Positions 42,492-51,715 of a stretch of 64,000 nucleotides of DNA are shown piece after piece (position 1 is the stretch's first letter; each line of letters starts with the position of its first letter). The translations under genes and the position numbers were made by a program. Origin of the DNA: Acetobacteraceae bacterium (GTDB lineage Bacteria > Pseudomonadota > Alphaproteobacteria > Acetobacterales > Acetobacteraceae); the NCBI GenBank assembly GCA_031291725.1, contig JARLIM010000015.1, forward strand, positions 1-64,000, given 5' to 3'. The notes below the pieces were generated by a model. That model was not told the origin of the DNA. It did no database searches and was given only the letters and a program-made list of their open reading frames with translations.

Positions 42492-43414
42492 ACAAGGCAG
42501 CCATCGATGTGCGCGGTCTGCGCAAAAGTTTCGGCGTGCGGCATGTGGTCGATGATCTCAGCCTGTGCGTGCCCCAAGGCGAGATTTGCGGCTTCCTCGG
42601 CGGCAATGGCAGCGGCAAGACCACCACAATTCGCATGCTCTGCGGCTTACTGACGCCAGATGCGGGCTCGGGCACCTGCCTGGGGCTGGATGTCATCAAA
42701 GAGGCTGCCATTCTGCGGCGTCAGGTTGGTTATATGACGCAGCGTTTCAGCTTTTATGGCGATCTGACCGTGAAGGAGAATCTGGATTTCGTCGGCCGCC
42801 TCTACGAAATCTCCAACCGCCGGGCCGCCGTGCAGGAGGCGATGGATCAGATGGGGCTGGCCGATCGCGCTCACCAATTGGCAGGCGAGTTGTCGGGGGG
42901 CTGGAAGCAACGTCTGGCGCTGACCGCCTGCGTTCTGCACAAGCCACGCCTGCTGCTGCTCGATGAGCCCACCGCCGGTGTGGACGCCAAAGCGCGGCGG
43001 GCGTTTTGGGATCTGATCACCGACATGGCCACTGAGGGCATGACGGTGCTGGTCTCCACCCACTATATGGACGAGGCCGAGCGTTGCCATCGCGTGGTCT
43101 ATCTCTCCGGCGGCAAGATCATCGTGCAGGGGCCGGCTATCGATGTTGTCAAGAACGCCGCCCTGATCACCTTCGAGGCGACAGGCGAGGGGCTGGGCGT
43201 GCTGGTCAAGCAGGCGCGCATGACGCCGGGGGTGGACAGCGCGACCGTAATTGGTCAGTCGCTGCGCATCGTCGGTGCCAATCGCGCCAGCACCGAAGCC
43301 GCGATTGACCAACTCGTCCGGCCCGGTGTGACGTGGACTGAAGTGCCGCCGCGCTTGGATGATGTGTTCATCCATCTGCTCGGCGAAGAACCCGCCGCTG
43401 GAGAGCCGGCATGA
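42488..43414 (+). CDS. ABC-2-type exporter ATPase (YbhF-like, single NBD)
   Basis: A 308-residue ATP-binding subunit. Walker A is GGNGSGKTT, signature LSGGWKQRLAL (Trp in place of the usual Gln at that position, as in related exporters), Walker B LLLLDEPTAGVD, and H-loop STHYMDEAE. YbhF in E. coli is a fusion of two NBDs; this one has a single domain, so the transporter would use a homodimer. It powers the adjacent permease. Overlapping starts and stops place it third of four genes. Confidence 0.93.
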   Translation: MNKAAIDVRGLRKSFGVRHVVDDLSLCVPQGEICGFLGGNGSGKTTTIRMLCGLLTPDAGSGTCLGLDVIKEAAILRRQVGYMTQRFSFYGDLTVKENLDFVGRLYEISNRRAAVQEAMDQMGLADRAHQLAGELSGGWKQRLALTACVLHKPRLLLLDEPTAGVDAKARRAFWDLITDMATEGMTVLVSTHYMDEAERCHRVVYLSGGKIIVQGPAIDVVKNAALITFEATGEGLGVLVKQARMTPGVDSATVIGQSLRIVGANRASTEAAIDQLVRPGVTWTEVPPRLDDVFIHLLGEEPAAGEPA

Positions 43415-44541
43415 TCGGATTTTCCTTCACCCGGTTTGGGGCGATGCTGCGCAAGGAAGCGCTGCAGATGAGCCGCGATAAGGGCACCATCGGCATGACG
43501 GTGATGCTGCCATTGGTGCAGCTTTTCCTGTTCGGCTACGCGATCAACACAAACCCGCATCACTTGCCGACCGCCATCTTGTCCGGCGATCACTCGCGCT
43601 ATGAGCGGGATTTGACGACCGCTTTGGGTAACACCGGCTATTTCGACCTCAAAAGCTACACCTCCGAACGTGAGGTGGATGACGCGCTGCGTCAGGGACG
43701 GGTGCTATTTGCGCTGCATATTCCACCCAATTTCGCCCGCGGCATCGAGCGTGGCGAGACGCCACAGGTGCTGATGGAGGCCGATGGCACAGATGGCACC
43801 GCCATTGGCTCGGCCAATGCGGCGATGTTGGCGATCGTGCCAAGCATTGTCAGCCGTGACCTGCCGCCCAACCTGCACCCATCCCCCATGCCCGCCCCAG
43901 CCTTCAGCGTGACCGCGCAGACCCGCTACAACCCGGAGCAGATCACCGCGCTCAACATCGTTCCCGGCCTGATGGGCACGATTTTGATGTTTTCCACCTT
44001 GATGATCACCACCATCGCCATCACCCGCGAACGCGAGGCGGGGACGATGGAAAATTTGCTCGCCATGCCGATCACGCCGCTGGAGGTGATGCTGGGCAAG
44101 ATCGTGCCCTATGTCGGCTTGGGCTATGTGCAGGCGGCGTTGATTTTAACGGTGGCGGTGTTCGTTTTTCACGTGCCGGTATTGGGCTCGCTGACATTAC
44201 TGGCGTTGTCGTTGGGATTGTTCATCGCCTGCAATCTTGCCGTCGGCTTCACCTTTTCCAGTTTTGCGCGCACGCAGATGCAGGCCCAGCAAATGTCGAC
44301 CTTCGCGTTGCTGCCGCAATTGTTGCTCTCAGGCTTCCTCTTCCCATTCTCGGGCATGCCGCCTTGGGCGCAGTATATCGGCGAGGCATTGCCGCTGACG
44401 CATATCCTGCGCATTTGCCGCTCGATTCTGCTCAAGGGCAGCAATTTTAACGACATTTCGCATGATCTGTGGCCAATGGCGGTGTTCGTTCTGACGATCG
44501 GCACGCTGGCGGTGCGGTCGTATCGGCGCACGCTGGATTAG
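43411..44541 (+). CDS. ABC-2-type exporter permease (YbhR/YbhS-like)
   Basis: A 376-residue membrane subunit: one N-terminal helix (VMLPLVQLFLFGYAINTNPH), a large periplasmic domain (about 55-170) and five C-terminal helices with IAITREREAGTMENLLAMPI, the ABC-2 family signature. It is likely to form the pore with the preceding ATPase and HlyD protein. CecR-controlled YbhFSR exports drugs or cations such as Na+/Li+; for this operon the substrate is not known. Only one permease gene follows, implying a homodimer. Last gene of the operon. Confidence 0.92.
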   Translation: MIGFSFTRFGAMLRKEALQMSRDKGTIGMTVMLPLVQLFLFGYAINTNPHHLPTAILSGDHSRYERDLTTALGNTGYFDLKSYTSEREVDDALRQGRVLFALHIPPNFARGIERGETPQVLMEADGTDGTAIGSANAAMLAIVPSIVSRDLPPNLHPSPMPAPAFSVTAQTRYNPEQITALNIVPGLMGTILMFSTLMITTIAITREREAGTMENLLAMPITPLEVMLGKIVPYVGLGYVQAALILTVAVFVFHVPVLGSLTLLALSLGLFIACNLAVGFTFSSFARTQMQAQQMSTFALLPQLLLSGFLFPFSGMPPWAQYIGEALPLTHILRICRSILLKGSNFNDISHDLWPMAVFVLTIGTLAVRSYRRTLD

Positions 44542-44579
44542 CCGCCTGCCCGAGCATCAAAATGAGGCACGCACAAAAA

Positions 44580-46109
44580 TCAGGCGCTTGGTGCTTGGCT
44601 GTGTGCCCGTGTGCGGCGGTCTGTGGGGCGGCGGATCGCCTCACCGCCGGATTCGGCACCAAGCTCGGCATCGTCGTCCTGCGTCATGCGGCGGATGGCG
44701 GGCACGAAGCTGTAAGGCAGATGTTGCAGATCGGGGCTGGTTGGTCCCGGCGTATCGCACATGGTGCAGCGGATGACGAGATTGCCGAACGCCTCGCCGG
44801 TTTTGACGCCGCCTTTGATGGCCAGCACGCGCGTGTCGCGCAGATCAATGCCGCAGGCGGCGAGCAGGGCCGGGTCGATCATCGCCGGGCGACGAGCGAG
44901 GAAGAGAATATCAATCTGGCCGGAGCGGATCACGGCATAGTCATTCGCATCGGCCATTTGGCCAACACCGACCACCTCACCGGATAGCGGCACGGCCTGG
45001 CCGTAAATCTGGGTGGTCCTGGCACCGAAACTGCCAGACAGCGTGCCGCCGATGCCGATACTATGCGCCTTGCTGACCGTCTCCACGTCATGCAAGGCGG
45101 CGAGCACGCAAGGTCCGTTTAACTGACCGAATGCCTGGGCCCGTTGCAAATCGCGCAGAATTTCCGGCGTATCCAGCAAGCCGCCGCTGCCGGGATCGTC
45201 CGCCGGGTCGAGCACGAGGGCGGGCTGGCCAGGGCGGGCGATGGTAGAGGCGGTTTTGATCGCTGTCTCAGAACTGTAGATTTCCGGTCGTAGCATCGAA
45301 ATGCTGCGCGAGAGCGACAAAGCGAGGCTGGCTGCTTCCTGCCGCGCGGCGCCGGAATCACGATCCGCCCACACCAGGGCGGACGGCCCCGCATAGGGGC
45401 TATCGCCCCAGGCAAAGCCGGTGAACAGGCTGGCTTCCACCAGCGGGCCGCTGCGCATGCGCTCGCGTAGCCCGGACAATGCCAACTCGACGGCCGCATC
45501 CAACGTGCTGCCATCGACCAGTTGCGGCAGACGTGCCAGCGCACCCATCGGGCGGATTTCACCGGCGATGATCCGGGCCAGCAGAATCAGCGCCCGGTTG
45601 GCGGCATCGGCTTCGCTGCCGGGCTGATCTGGAACGTTGGAGGTCGCGCCGTCCAGCAGGATGGCGATTTCCTCGGACATGTTCGCGCGAATATCGAAAC
45701 TGGCGACCACCGGGCGCGGTCCCATCACCGCGCGTATGCGGCGCAGCACCGTCAGATCGGCGGCGGGATCTCCTTCCGCCTGACACGCTCCATGCAGCGA
45801 CACATAGATCGCATCGAAGCGGCCACGCTTGAGGCCGGCTTCAATTTCGCTCAGCCAGGCATGGAACACATTGCCCGAAAGTGGGCCGCCTGCCGGAGCG
45901 GAGGCACTGCGCAGCAGGGTGATTTCCCAATCCGGGTGGGCGGCAGCAAATGTGGTGACACCGTCAATCTCGGTGCCGGTGCCGCTGGCGCGGGTCATGC
46001 CGTTATCGCCGGACATCCACTCATGCAGCGACACGTCCTCGCTGCGGGTGCGGCGCGGCGTGAAACTGTTAGAGCAGCAGCGCAGGCGAGCGACCGCCAG
46101 ACGAACCAT
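44580..46109 (-). CDS. M81/MlrC-like protein without canonical metal ligands
   Basis: A 509-residue protein with the MlrC (microcystinase C) N-terminal DUF1485 and C-terminal MlrC_C domains. Family segments are visible: YVSLHGACQAEGDPAADLTV, VVASFDIRANMSEE, VLDPADDPGSGGLLDTPEIL and VGVGQMADANDYAVI-like strands. Where active members read DLHANxS, this reads Asp139-Ile-Arg141-Ala-Asn, so the metal His is Arg; the later TYPHxD motif is replaced around PDQPGSEAD (160-168). The usual HETNTF start reads CCSNSF. It is probably not a metallopeptidase. Start ATG 46109 follows GGGGAACG. Convergent with the exporter operon. Confidence 0.78.
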   Translation of the reverse strand: MVRLAVARLRCCSNSFTPRRTRSEDVSLHEWMSGDNGMTRASGTGTEIDGVTTFAAAHPDWEITLLRSASAPAGGPLSGNVFHAWLSEIEAGLKRGRFDAIYVSLHGACQAEGDPAADLTVLRRIRAVMGPRPVVASFDIRANMSEEIAILLDGATSNVPDQPGSEADAANRALILLARIIAGEIRPMGALARLPQLVDGSTLDAAVELALSGLRERMRSGPLVEASLFTGFAWGDSPYAGPSALVWADRDSGAARQEAASLALSLSRSISMLRPEIYSSETAIKTASTIARPGQPALVLDPADDPGSGGLLDTPEILRDLQRAQAFGQLNGPCVLAALHDVETVSKAHSIGIGGTLSGSFGARTTQIYGQAVPLSGEVVGVGQMADANDYAVIRSGQIDILFLARRPAMIDPALLAACGIDLRDTRVLAIKGGVKTGEAFGNLVIRCTMCDTPGPTSPDLQHLPYSFVPAIRRMTQDDDAELGAESGGEAIRRPTDRRTRAHSQAPSA

Positions 46110-46721
46110 CCACGTTCCCCAAAAAGTCGGCTCGAAAGGGAAAACCTCCTCGCGAAAGACGACTGACCAGCATAACAACGTCGGCTAAGACATTTTTTCG
46201 CTAAAACGATAACAAAACTTTACGAAATGGCCCAGAAATCATCTGTTTGCAGCCAAAGCTTCACGATTCCGTGATCAGTATGAAGCACGACTTGCTCAAC
46301 TTCTGGAAGCAAATAAACGCGCTCGACCAGTCTCACCGGCTCGCCATGGTGAATGGCTCCCCTTCACGTTTGCTATGTCTCTCCACTTGTGGCGGGTTTG
46401 CGGCATCGAAGCCCATCCTGCGTTAAAATCCCGCAGCTCCGCCTCATCAGATATGATGATTTGTGAAGTTTTTCTGACCACCCGAGGGGCATTTTCTTGT
46501 CAAGAAATACGCGGCAATCTTGTGCCATGGCGGCGCTTGCACAATGTTCGGGAAGGTCGGCCGCCTCGATTGTCGGCGAACGGCCATAATTTAGGCGCAA
46601 AATGCATTGAAATTGGGCAGTGAGGCTTGCCAAAACGCGCCTGTTGTGGCCGTGTGAGCCGCCTTTTTAGGGCCCAGTCGCCGCCGTCCTCCCGCACCGT
46701 AAGCAAAGCAAGATCATCCAG
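46110..46721. other. 612-base gene-free, AT-richer stretch
   Basis: Between the M81-like gene and the polytopic membrane protein I see no convincing gene. Several short overlapping ORFs exist on both strands (for example an 86-codon one at 46373-46633 minus and an 82-codon one at 46375-46623 plus), but none has a ribosome site, recognisable motif or coding bias. The part from about 46190 to 46500 is visibly lower in GC than the flanks (AAAACGATAACAAAACTTTA and similar). It could be an eroded mobile element, promoter-rich spacer or unannotated small RNA locus. Confidence 0.5.
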
Positions 46722-48401
46722 GTGAATTCTAGCCCGCTTCCCGCTCCGCCGATGCCCCCAGCGCACGGCATCCGCCCTTCCTCCCCCAAATTCAGGCTGT
46801 TAGACGCTTTGGGCCGGATGCACCGGGCGGATGTGGTGGGATGGCTGATCCTGGCGCTGATCCTGGCGCTGGTGCTGGCCACGGATTTGCGCTCGCCGGA
46901 AAAGGACGATGTGGCGTGGCTGTTGTATGTGGCGCGCAAATGGCTGGCCGGGCAGCATTTGTATAGCGATCTGGTGGAGGTCAATCCGCCGCTGATCGTC
47001 TGGTTGTATGCCGTTCCGGCCTGGGTCGCGACCAGCCTGTCGGTGCCGCCGAAATGGGTGGCAGTGCCCAGTTTTGCGGCCATGGTGCTGGGGGCGGCGT
47101 GGTGGACGGCGTCGGTGTTGCAGCATCGCGCGGAGATTTTCGCCCGCCGCGTGCCGATTTTCTCGCTCATCGGCTCGATCCTGTTAATCCTGCCGGGGGT
47201 GGAGTTCGGTCAGCGCGAACATCTGATGGTTGCTTCGCTGTTGCCCTATTTGGCCGCGTTGGCGATCTGGATGCAGGGCGGCTCATTGTCGCGGCGGCAT
47301 GAGATCATCATCGGCGTGGTGGCCGGATTGGGCTGTGCGCTGAAGCCCACTTTTGCCATCGCCCTGGTGTTGCCGGAAATATATGGCTGGCTGCGTGGCC
47401 GTCCGTTCTTGCATCCCGCCCCGTTCGCCGGGGCCGCCGCCGCTTTGATCTATGCGGGTGGAATTGCGCTGTTCTGTCCTGCCTATCTGGACCGCGCAGT
47501 GCCGTTGGCATTGGCCCTGTATGGCGGCACCGACACGCCGGTGCCCGAGTTGATCAACTCCGCCTCATCGCTGTTGATCGGCATCGCTGTGCTCTGCCTG
47601 ATCTGGAGCGCCTCCTATCGTCGCCGGAGCATCCAACTCAACGCCAATAAGCGGCCTTTGGTGGATGCACTGTTCGTGGTGCTGACCTGTTTCGCCGTTG
47701 GTGCAACGATGGCGTATTTCCTTGCTGGCAAGAATTGGTTCTACCACCGCATCCCAGCCATTGTTGCCATCGTGCTGGCGTTGGTGTTGTGGGTGGTGGA
47801 TGCCATGCCGGCGATGCTCCGCGCATCCACGCGCGAAACCCGCCGTCGCGGTTTTGCCTGTGCGCTGCTGGCCGGTTTGGCACTGCTCGATTTCGCGCAT
47901 GGGCAGGTGAAATTGATGCAGCCTTGGATCGCGCAGGCTGTCGAGCCCAGCCTGTCCACCGAGGTGCGGCTGGAAAAGATCATCCGCCACGAGCACGCCC
48001 GCACCTATCTGGCGTTTTCCGAATGGATCGGCCTGGGCTTTCCGGTGGTGGACAATACCGGTGTGGTCTGGACGTCGCGTTTTGACTCGATGTGGGCGCT
48101 GCGTGGCGAATTGTGGCGGGCGCGGCATGATGGGCGCGATCCGAAGGCGTGGCCGATCCGCAAATGGGTGGCCAGCGATTTCGTCAGAGGCTGCCCGGAC
48201 ATCGTGGTGGTCGATTCCCGCAGCGGCATCAACTTCGTCGGCGTTCTGGTGGCATCCGACGCCACCTTCGCCAAGGCCTGGTCGCATTATCACGAAATCG
48301 CCGCCTTCGATGGGCTGCGCGTGTTGAAGCGTCAAAGTGCGGATTGCGGCCCAGGCAAATCCCTGCCGCGCATTGCCTCAATGGCGTTTCCCTCGCCCTG
48401 A
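46722..48401 (+). CDS. Polytopic membrane protein, GT-C glycosyltransferase-like
   Basis: A 559-residue protein with about ten membrane helices between residues 38 and 395, then a soluble C-terminal domain. The first periplasmic loop reads DDVAWLLYVARKWLAGQHLY followed by DLVEVNPPLIVWLYAVP; the acidic pair and the PPL pattern resemble PMT/ArnT-like GT-C enzymes that use polyprenyl-phosphate sugars. The C-terminal soluble part (about 410-545) ends with FDSMWALRGELWRARHDGRD and ASDFVRGCPDIVVVDSR. Acceptor unknown. The start GTG 46722 is tentative; internal ATGs at 46752 are possible. No operon partner. Confidence 0.7.
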   Translation: MNSSPLPAPPMPPAHGIRPSSPKFRLLDALGRMHRADVVGWLILALILALVLATDLRSPEKDDVAWLLYVARKWLAGQHLYSDLVEVNPPLIVWLYAVPAWVATSLSVPPKWVAVPSFAAMVLGAAWWTASVLQHRAEIFARRVPIFSLIGSILLILPGVEFGQREHLMVASLLPYLAALAIWMQGGSLSRRHEIIIGVVAGLGCALKPTFAIALVLPEIYGWLRGRPFLHPAPFAGAAAALIYAGGIALFCPAYLDRAVPLALALYGGTDTPVPELINSASSLLIGIAVLCLIWSASYRRRSIQLNANKRPLVDALFVVLTCFAVGATMAYFLAGKNWFYHRIPAIVAIVLALVLWVVDAMPAMLRASTRETRRRGFACALLAGLALLDFAHGQVKLMQPWIAQAVEPSLSTEVRLEKIIRHEHARTYLAFSEWIGLGFPVVDNTGVVWTSRFDSMWALRGELWRARHDGRDPKAWPIRKWVASDFVRGCPDIVVVDSRSGINFVGVLVASDATFAKAWSHYHEIAAFDGLRVLKRQSADCGPGKSLPRIASMAFPSP

Positions 48402-48463
48402 GCGAGCGCGTTGTCATGGCGGATGGCGCTGCGTTCGGCTGCCCTGCACGCCGCCATGGATCG

Positions 48464-50728
48464 CTATTTTGCAGTGTGTCCGCTGCTCGTCATTGCCGCC
48501 ACGCGCGCTTCGGCCAGGGCAGTTTCGATCAATGCCACCAAATCGGTCGGCCGGAACGGCTTGCGCAATAAGCGGGAGAGCGGGATGGAGCCGACGATGG
48601 ATTCCGGGTCGGCATAGCCGGAGAAGAACACCACCGGCAGCTCCGGCCGCTTCTGCACCGCCTTGCGCGCCAATTCCGGGCCGCTGACACCGGGCATGAT
48701 CACGTCGGTGAGCAGCAATTCGATGCCGCGGTCCAGTTCCAGCGCCATCAACGCCTCTTCGGCATTGTCGGCTTCGGTGACGCGATAGCCCATGCGACGC
48801 AACAGCAAAGCGGTGGTGACGCGCACATCGGCATCGTCATCGACAATCAGCAGCGACGCATCGCCGTGACCTGTCATGTTGGAGGGGGTGACTTCGTGAA
48901 GCGGCTCAATGCTGCCTTCCTCCAGCCCCGCCTCTGGCAGCAGCACTTCCACCGTGGTGCCCTGGCCGGGCGCGGTTTCAATATGTGCCGTGCCGCCCGA
49001 TTGATGCGCCACGCCGTATACCTGGCTCAGTCCAAGGCCGGAGCCAGCGCCGGGAGGCTTGGTGGTGAAATAGGGGTCGAAGGCCCGCGCCGCGACATCG
49101 GGTTGCATGCCGGTGCCGGTATCGGTCACGCGCAGGCGCACATAGGTACCCGGTGGAGGGGCGTCCGGCAGAATGGCGGTGCCGATTTCCGTGCGCGCCA
49201 CTTCCAGCCGCAACGTGCCGCCGACGGGCATCGCATCGCGGGCGTTGATGGCAAGGTTGAGGATGACGAGTTCGATCTGCGTCTGATCAACCAACGCCAT
49301 CGGCACATCTGGATAGAGCAGGGTTTCGATCACCACCTGCGAGCCGACGGCTGATTCCAGCAATGGCCGCATGCCGCGCACCAGTTGTGCCAGATCGACC
49401 GCCTTGGCCTTCAGCGGCTGTCTGCGGGCGAAGGCGAGCAATTGTGAGACCAGCCGTGCGCCGCGTTCGGCCGCAGCGCGCATGGTCGTCAGCCGCCCGG
49501 TGAAGATCGTCGCCGCCGGATGCGCCTGCATCAGATCGATATTGCCGAGCAGCACGGTGAGCAGATTGTTGAAATCATGCGCCACCCCGCCGGTCAATTG
49601 GCCGACTGCCTCCAGACGCTGAAGGAAGCGCATCGCGGTCTCGGCACGCTCTCGCTCTTCCATCTCCCGCGTCAGATCGTGGTTGGACGCCTCCGCCTGC
49701 GCCTGAGCGGCGAGGGAGCGGGCGAGCAGGCGTTCCACCTCATCGGTGCGCTGGGCCAGCTTGAGCAGCAACAACAACGCAATCGCGCTGCTACCCACCA
49801 TCACAGTGCCGAAAATCCACGCCTGACGCCGCCATGTCGCCAGCACCGCGTCCTCATCGACGGAGATGTTCACCGCCAGCGGGAAAGCCTTCAGTGCGCG
49901 GATCGCCAGGATGCGACGGCCGCTGTCCAGTGGGCTGTCCATCTCCAACGTGCCGGAATCGGCGTGTGCAAGCACTTCGCGGAAGGGCGGCATATTGGCA
50001 TAGGACACGCCAAGGGCAGCATCGTCATGCGGATAGCGCGCCAGCACCGTGCCATCGCGCCGATGCAGCAGGATTGCGGCTTGATCTTGCAATTGCAGGG
50101 CTTGGTAAAAATTCTCGAAGTAATTCAGCGTGATCCACGCCACCGCGATTCCACGGAATCTGCCGTCATCATCCTGCATGCGCCGCGCCATCAGGCTGGC
50201 CCAGACGCCGTTGCCTTCGTGGATCGGCTCACTGAACAGCAGCCCGGCGCGCGGGTCGGAGGTGTGGCGGGCGAGCAGCGCGAGGGCTGCGGGGGGCAGA
50301 CGTAAATCTGTGATCGGGCGCGAGGAGGCGATGATGCTGCCTGTCGGGCTTATCAGGTCGATGGCGTGTATCTGTCGCATCCCCTCCAGCCGGGATTGCG
50401 CAAAATCGCTCATATTTTCAGAATCTTGTTCGCTGTGCAGATATAAATCGATGACACTGCGCAGCACGAAATCGCTGGTCTCCATCGCCCGACCGGTCTG
50501 CTCGGCGAGCACCATGTCCAACTCAGCCATTTGAGAGTCGGTTTGCTGGATGATCGATCTGCGCAATGCAAAAAGTTGCTGCATCGTCAGCACGAGCACC
50601 GCAATCACGGCGGCGACGGCGATGATTTGCAGGCGGCGGCCCAAGGTGAACGCCGACGACCTCGCTGGGGGCACCGATTGGGAAGGCGTTTGGCCTTGTG
50701 CGAGAGAATTGCCCGTCTCAGCGTCCAT
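48464..50728 (-). CDS. Hybrid sensor histidine kinase/response regulator
   Basis: A 754-residue protein. One N-terminal helix (IIAVAAVIAVLVLTMQQLF), a periplasmic PDC/dCache-like sensor (about 55-300), a second helix (GTVMVGSSAIALLLLLKLA), then HisKA with the phospho-acceptor in GGVAHDFNNLL (His384), HATPase_c with DTGTGM and GSGLGLSQVYG, and a C-terminal receiver with the phospho-Asp in LLTDVIMPGVSG (Asp675). The family usually hands phosphate to an HPt or uses the receiver to modulate kinase activity. The start is ATG 50728; an in-frame GTG at 50767 is an alternative. Signal and target unknown. Confidence 0.92.
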   Translation of the reverse strand: MDAETGNSLAQGQTPSQSVPPARSSAFTLGRRLQIIAVAAVIAVLVLTMQQLFALRRSIIQQTDSQMAELDMVLAEQTGRAMETSDFVLRSVIDLYLHSEQDSENMSDFAQSRLEGMRQIHAIDLISPTGSIIASSRPITDLRLPPAALALLARHTSDPRAGLLFSEPIHEGNGVWASLMARRMQDDDGRFRGIAVAWITLNYFENFYQALQLQDQAAILLHRRDGTVLARYPHDDAALGVSYANMPPFREVLAHADSGTLEMDSPLDSGRRILAIRALKAFPLAVNISVDEDAVLATWRRQAWIFGTVMVGSSAIALLLLLKLAQRTDEVERLLARSLAAQAQAEASNHDLTREMEERERAETAMRFLQRLEAVGQLTGGVAHDFNNLLTVLLGNIDLMQAHPAATIFTGRLTTMRAAAERGARLVSQLLAFARRQPLKAKAVDLAQLVRGMRPLLESAVGSQVVIETLLYPDVPMALVDQTQIELVILNLAINARDAMPVGGTLRLEVARTEIGTAILPDAPPPGTYVRLRVTDTGTGMQPDVAARAFDPYFTTKPPGAGSGLGLSQVYGVAHQSGGTAHIETAPGQGTTVEVLLPEAGLEEGSIEPLHEVTPSNMTGHGDASLLIVDDDADVRVTTALLLRRMGYRVTEADNAEEALMALELDRGIELLLTDVIMPGVSGPELARKAVQKRPELPVVFFSGYADPESIVGSIPLSRLLRKPFRPTDLVALIETALAEARVAAMTSSGHTAK

Positions 50729-50894
50729 TGTTGATGCCGCAGATCCTGCCGAATGTGTCAGCCCCACCCGGTGTCGACGCCTGAGCCGTGCACGCGATCA
50801 TTGGAAAGGCATTGCCGGAACAACTCTGTCATAGTCCAGAGCGAAACGGCAAATGGCTTTGGCAGTTTTATGCAACTTTCACGAAGGAGACACG

Positions 50895-51350
50895 ATGTCT
50901 GGCGTTTTGCGGCCCATCGGCCAACTTGAAACACCGTTTGCCACCACCAAAGAGTGTCCGCGTAATGGTCGGCAAATCGTGCCGGCGCCGCTGTGTCATG
51001 CTGTGGTGGATGCTCAGTTTCAAGCAGGATTGCTTGGCCTGGAGGGGTTCAGCCATTTGATTCTTCTCTACTGGATGGATCGGGCCAAGCCGATGGAATT
51101 GGTGTTTACCCCGCCTTTCGATCCCATCCCGCGCGGTATCTTTGCCAGCCGTGCGCCGTGGCGGCCCAATCCGATAGCGATGTCGGTGGTGGCGTTCGAA
51201 GGCTTTGATGGCCCGGGACGATTGCGGGTGCGGCATCTGGATTGTGTCGACGGCACGCCCTTGCTTGATATCAAACCCTATCTTCCGACGACGGACGCCG
51301 AGCCCACGGCGAGCATGGGCTGGCTTGCGCCACACGCCACGCGCTGTTGA
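50895..51350 (+). CDS. tRNA (m6t6A37) methyltransferase TrmO (TsaA-like)
   Basis: A 151-residue protein of the UPF0066/TsaA family. TrmO transfers a methyl from SAM to t6A37 of certain tRNAs. It shows PIGQLETPFATTKECPRNG, RAPWRPNPIAMSVV and the closing DGTPLLDIKPYLP with conserved Asp and Lys. The second half of longer TrmO proteins is absent, as in short TsaA forms. Start ATG 50895 follows AAGGAG. It is divergent from the hybrid kinase and convergent with the anti-sigma gene, seven bases away. Confidence 0.88.
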   Translation: MSGVLRPIGQLETPFATTKECPRNGRQIVPAPLCHAVVDAQFQAGLLGLEGFSHLILLYWMDRAKPMELVFTPPFDPIPRGIFASRAPWRPNPIAMSVVAFEGFDGPGRLRVRHLDCVDGTPLLDIKPYLPTTDAEPTASMGWLAPHATRC

Positions 51351-51357
51351 GCGGCGA

Positions 51358-51654
51358 TCAGGGCTCGGCGGTGCTGTCTGAGATGGGGGCATACAAAATC
51401 TGGTCGATCAGCGCGTCTTCCTGCTTCTGACTGAGCCGCACAGGTGGCAGTTTGCGCAGCAGGGTGACGGTGGCATGCACCTGTTCGATGTGCCGACGGC
51501 AGTAGCTGCAGATCGCCAGATGAAAGCGCATGCCCAGGCGTCTGGACAGCGGCAAAGCGCGGTCGAGATAGTCGGTTGTCATTTCACTGACGTCACGGCA
51601 TGTCAGCCAGGGCATTGCGGTGCGGTTCTCCAGATTGATGTATGACTCACGCAT
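51358..51654 (-). CDS. Zinc-finger anti-sigma factor
   Basis: A 98-residue protein of the zf-HC2 group. The zinc motif is FHLAICSYCRRH with an additional upstream Cys in LTCRDVSEM. No membrane helix, so it is a cytoplasmic, possibly redox- or zinc-responsive anti-sigma factor. It faces away from an ECF sigma gene with 61 bases between, so the pair probably regulate each other, but the divergent layout is unusual since anti-sigma genes usually follow the sigma gene. ATG 51654 is used; ATG 51615 (MPWLTC) is a plausible shorter start. Confidence 0.82.
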   Translation of the reverse strand: MRESYINLENRTAMPWLTCRDVSEMTTDYLDRALPLSRRLGMRFHLAICSYCRRHIEQVHATVTLLRKLPPVRLSQKQEDALIDQILYAPISDSTAEP

Positions 51655-51715
51655 GGTTCAGACGTGACACTGAAAATTGCAACCGCGCACTGCGGTGGGC
51701 AGCGAGGAGACCACA

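Noticed and set aside
46373..46633. Two overlapping short ORFs of 82-86 codons on opposite strands
   Set aside because: No ribosome site, no motif and no coding bias; frames of this size arise by chance in a 600-base gap.
48415..48458. Inverted repeat CATGGCGG / CCGCCATG between convergent genes
   Set aside because: Stem of eight with a 28-base loop and no T-run; too weak to call a terminator, and such repeats occur by chance at this GC.
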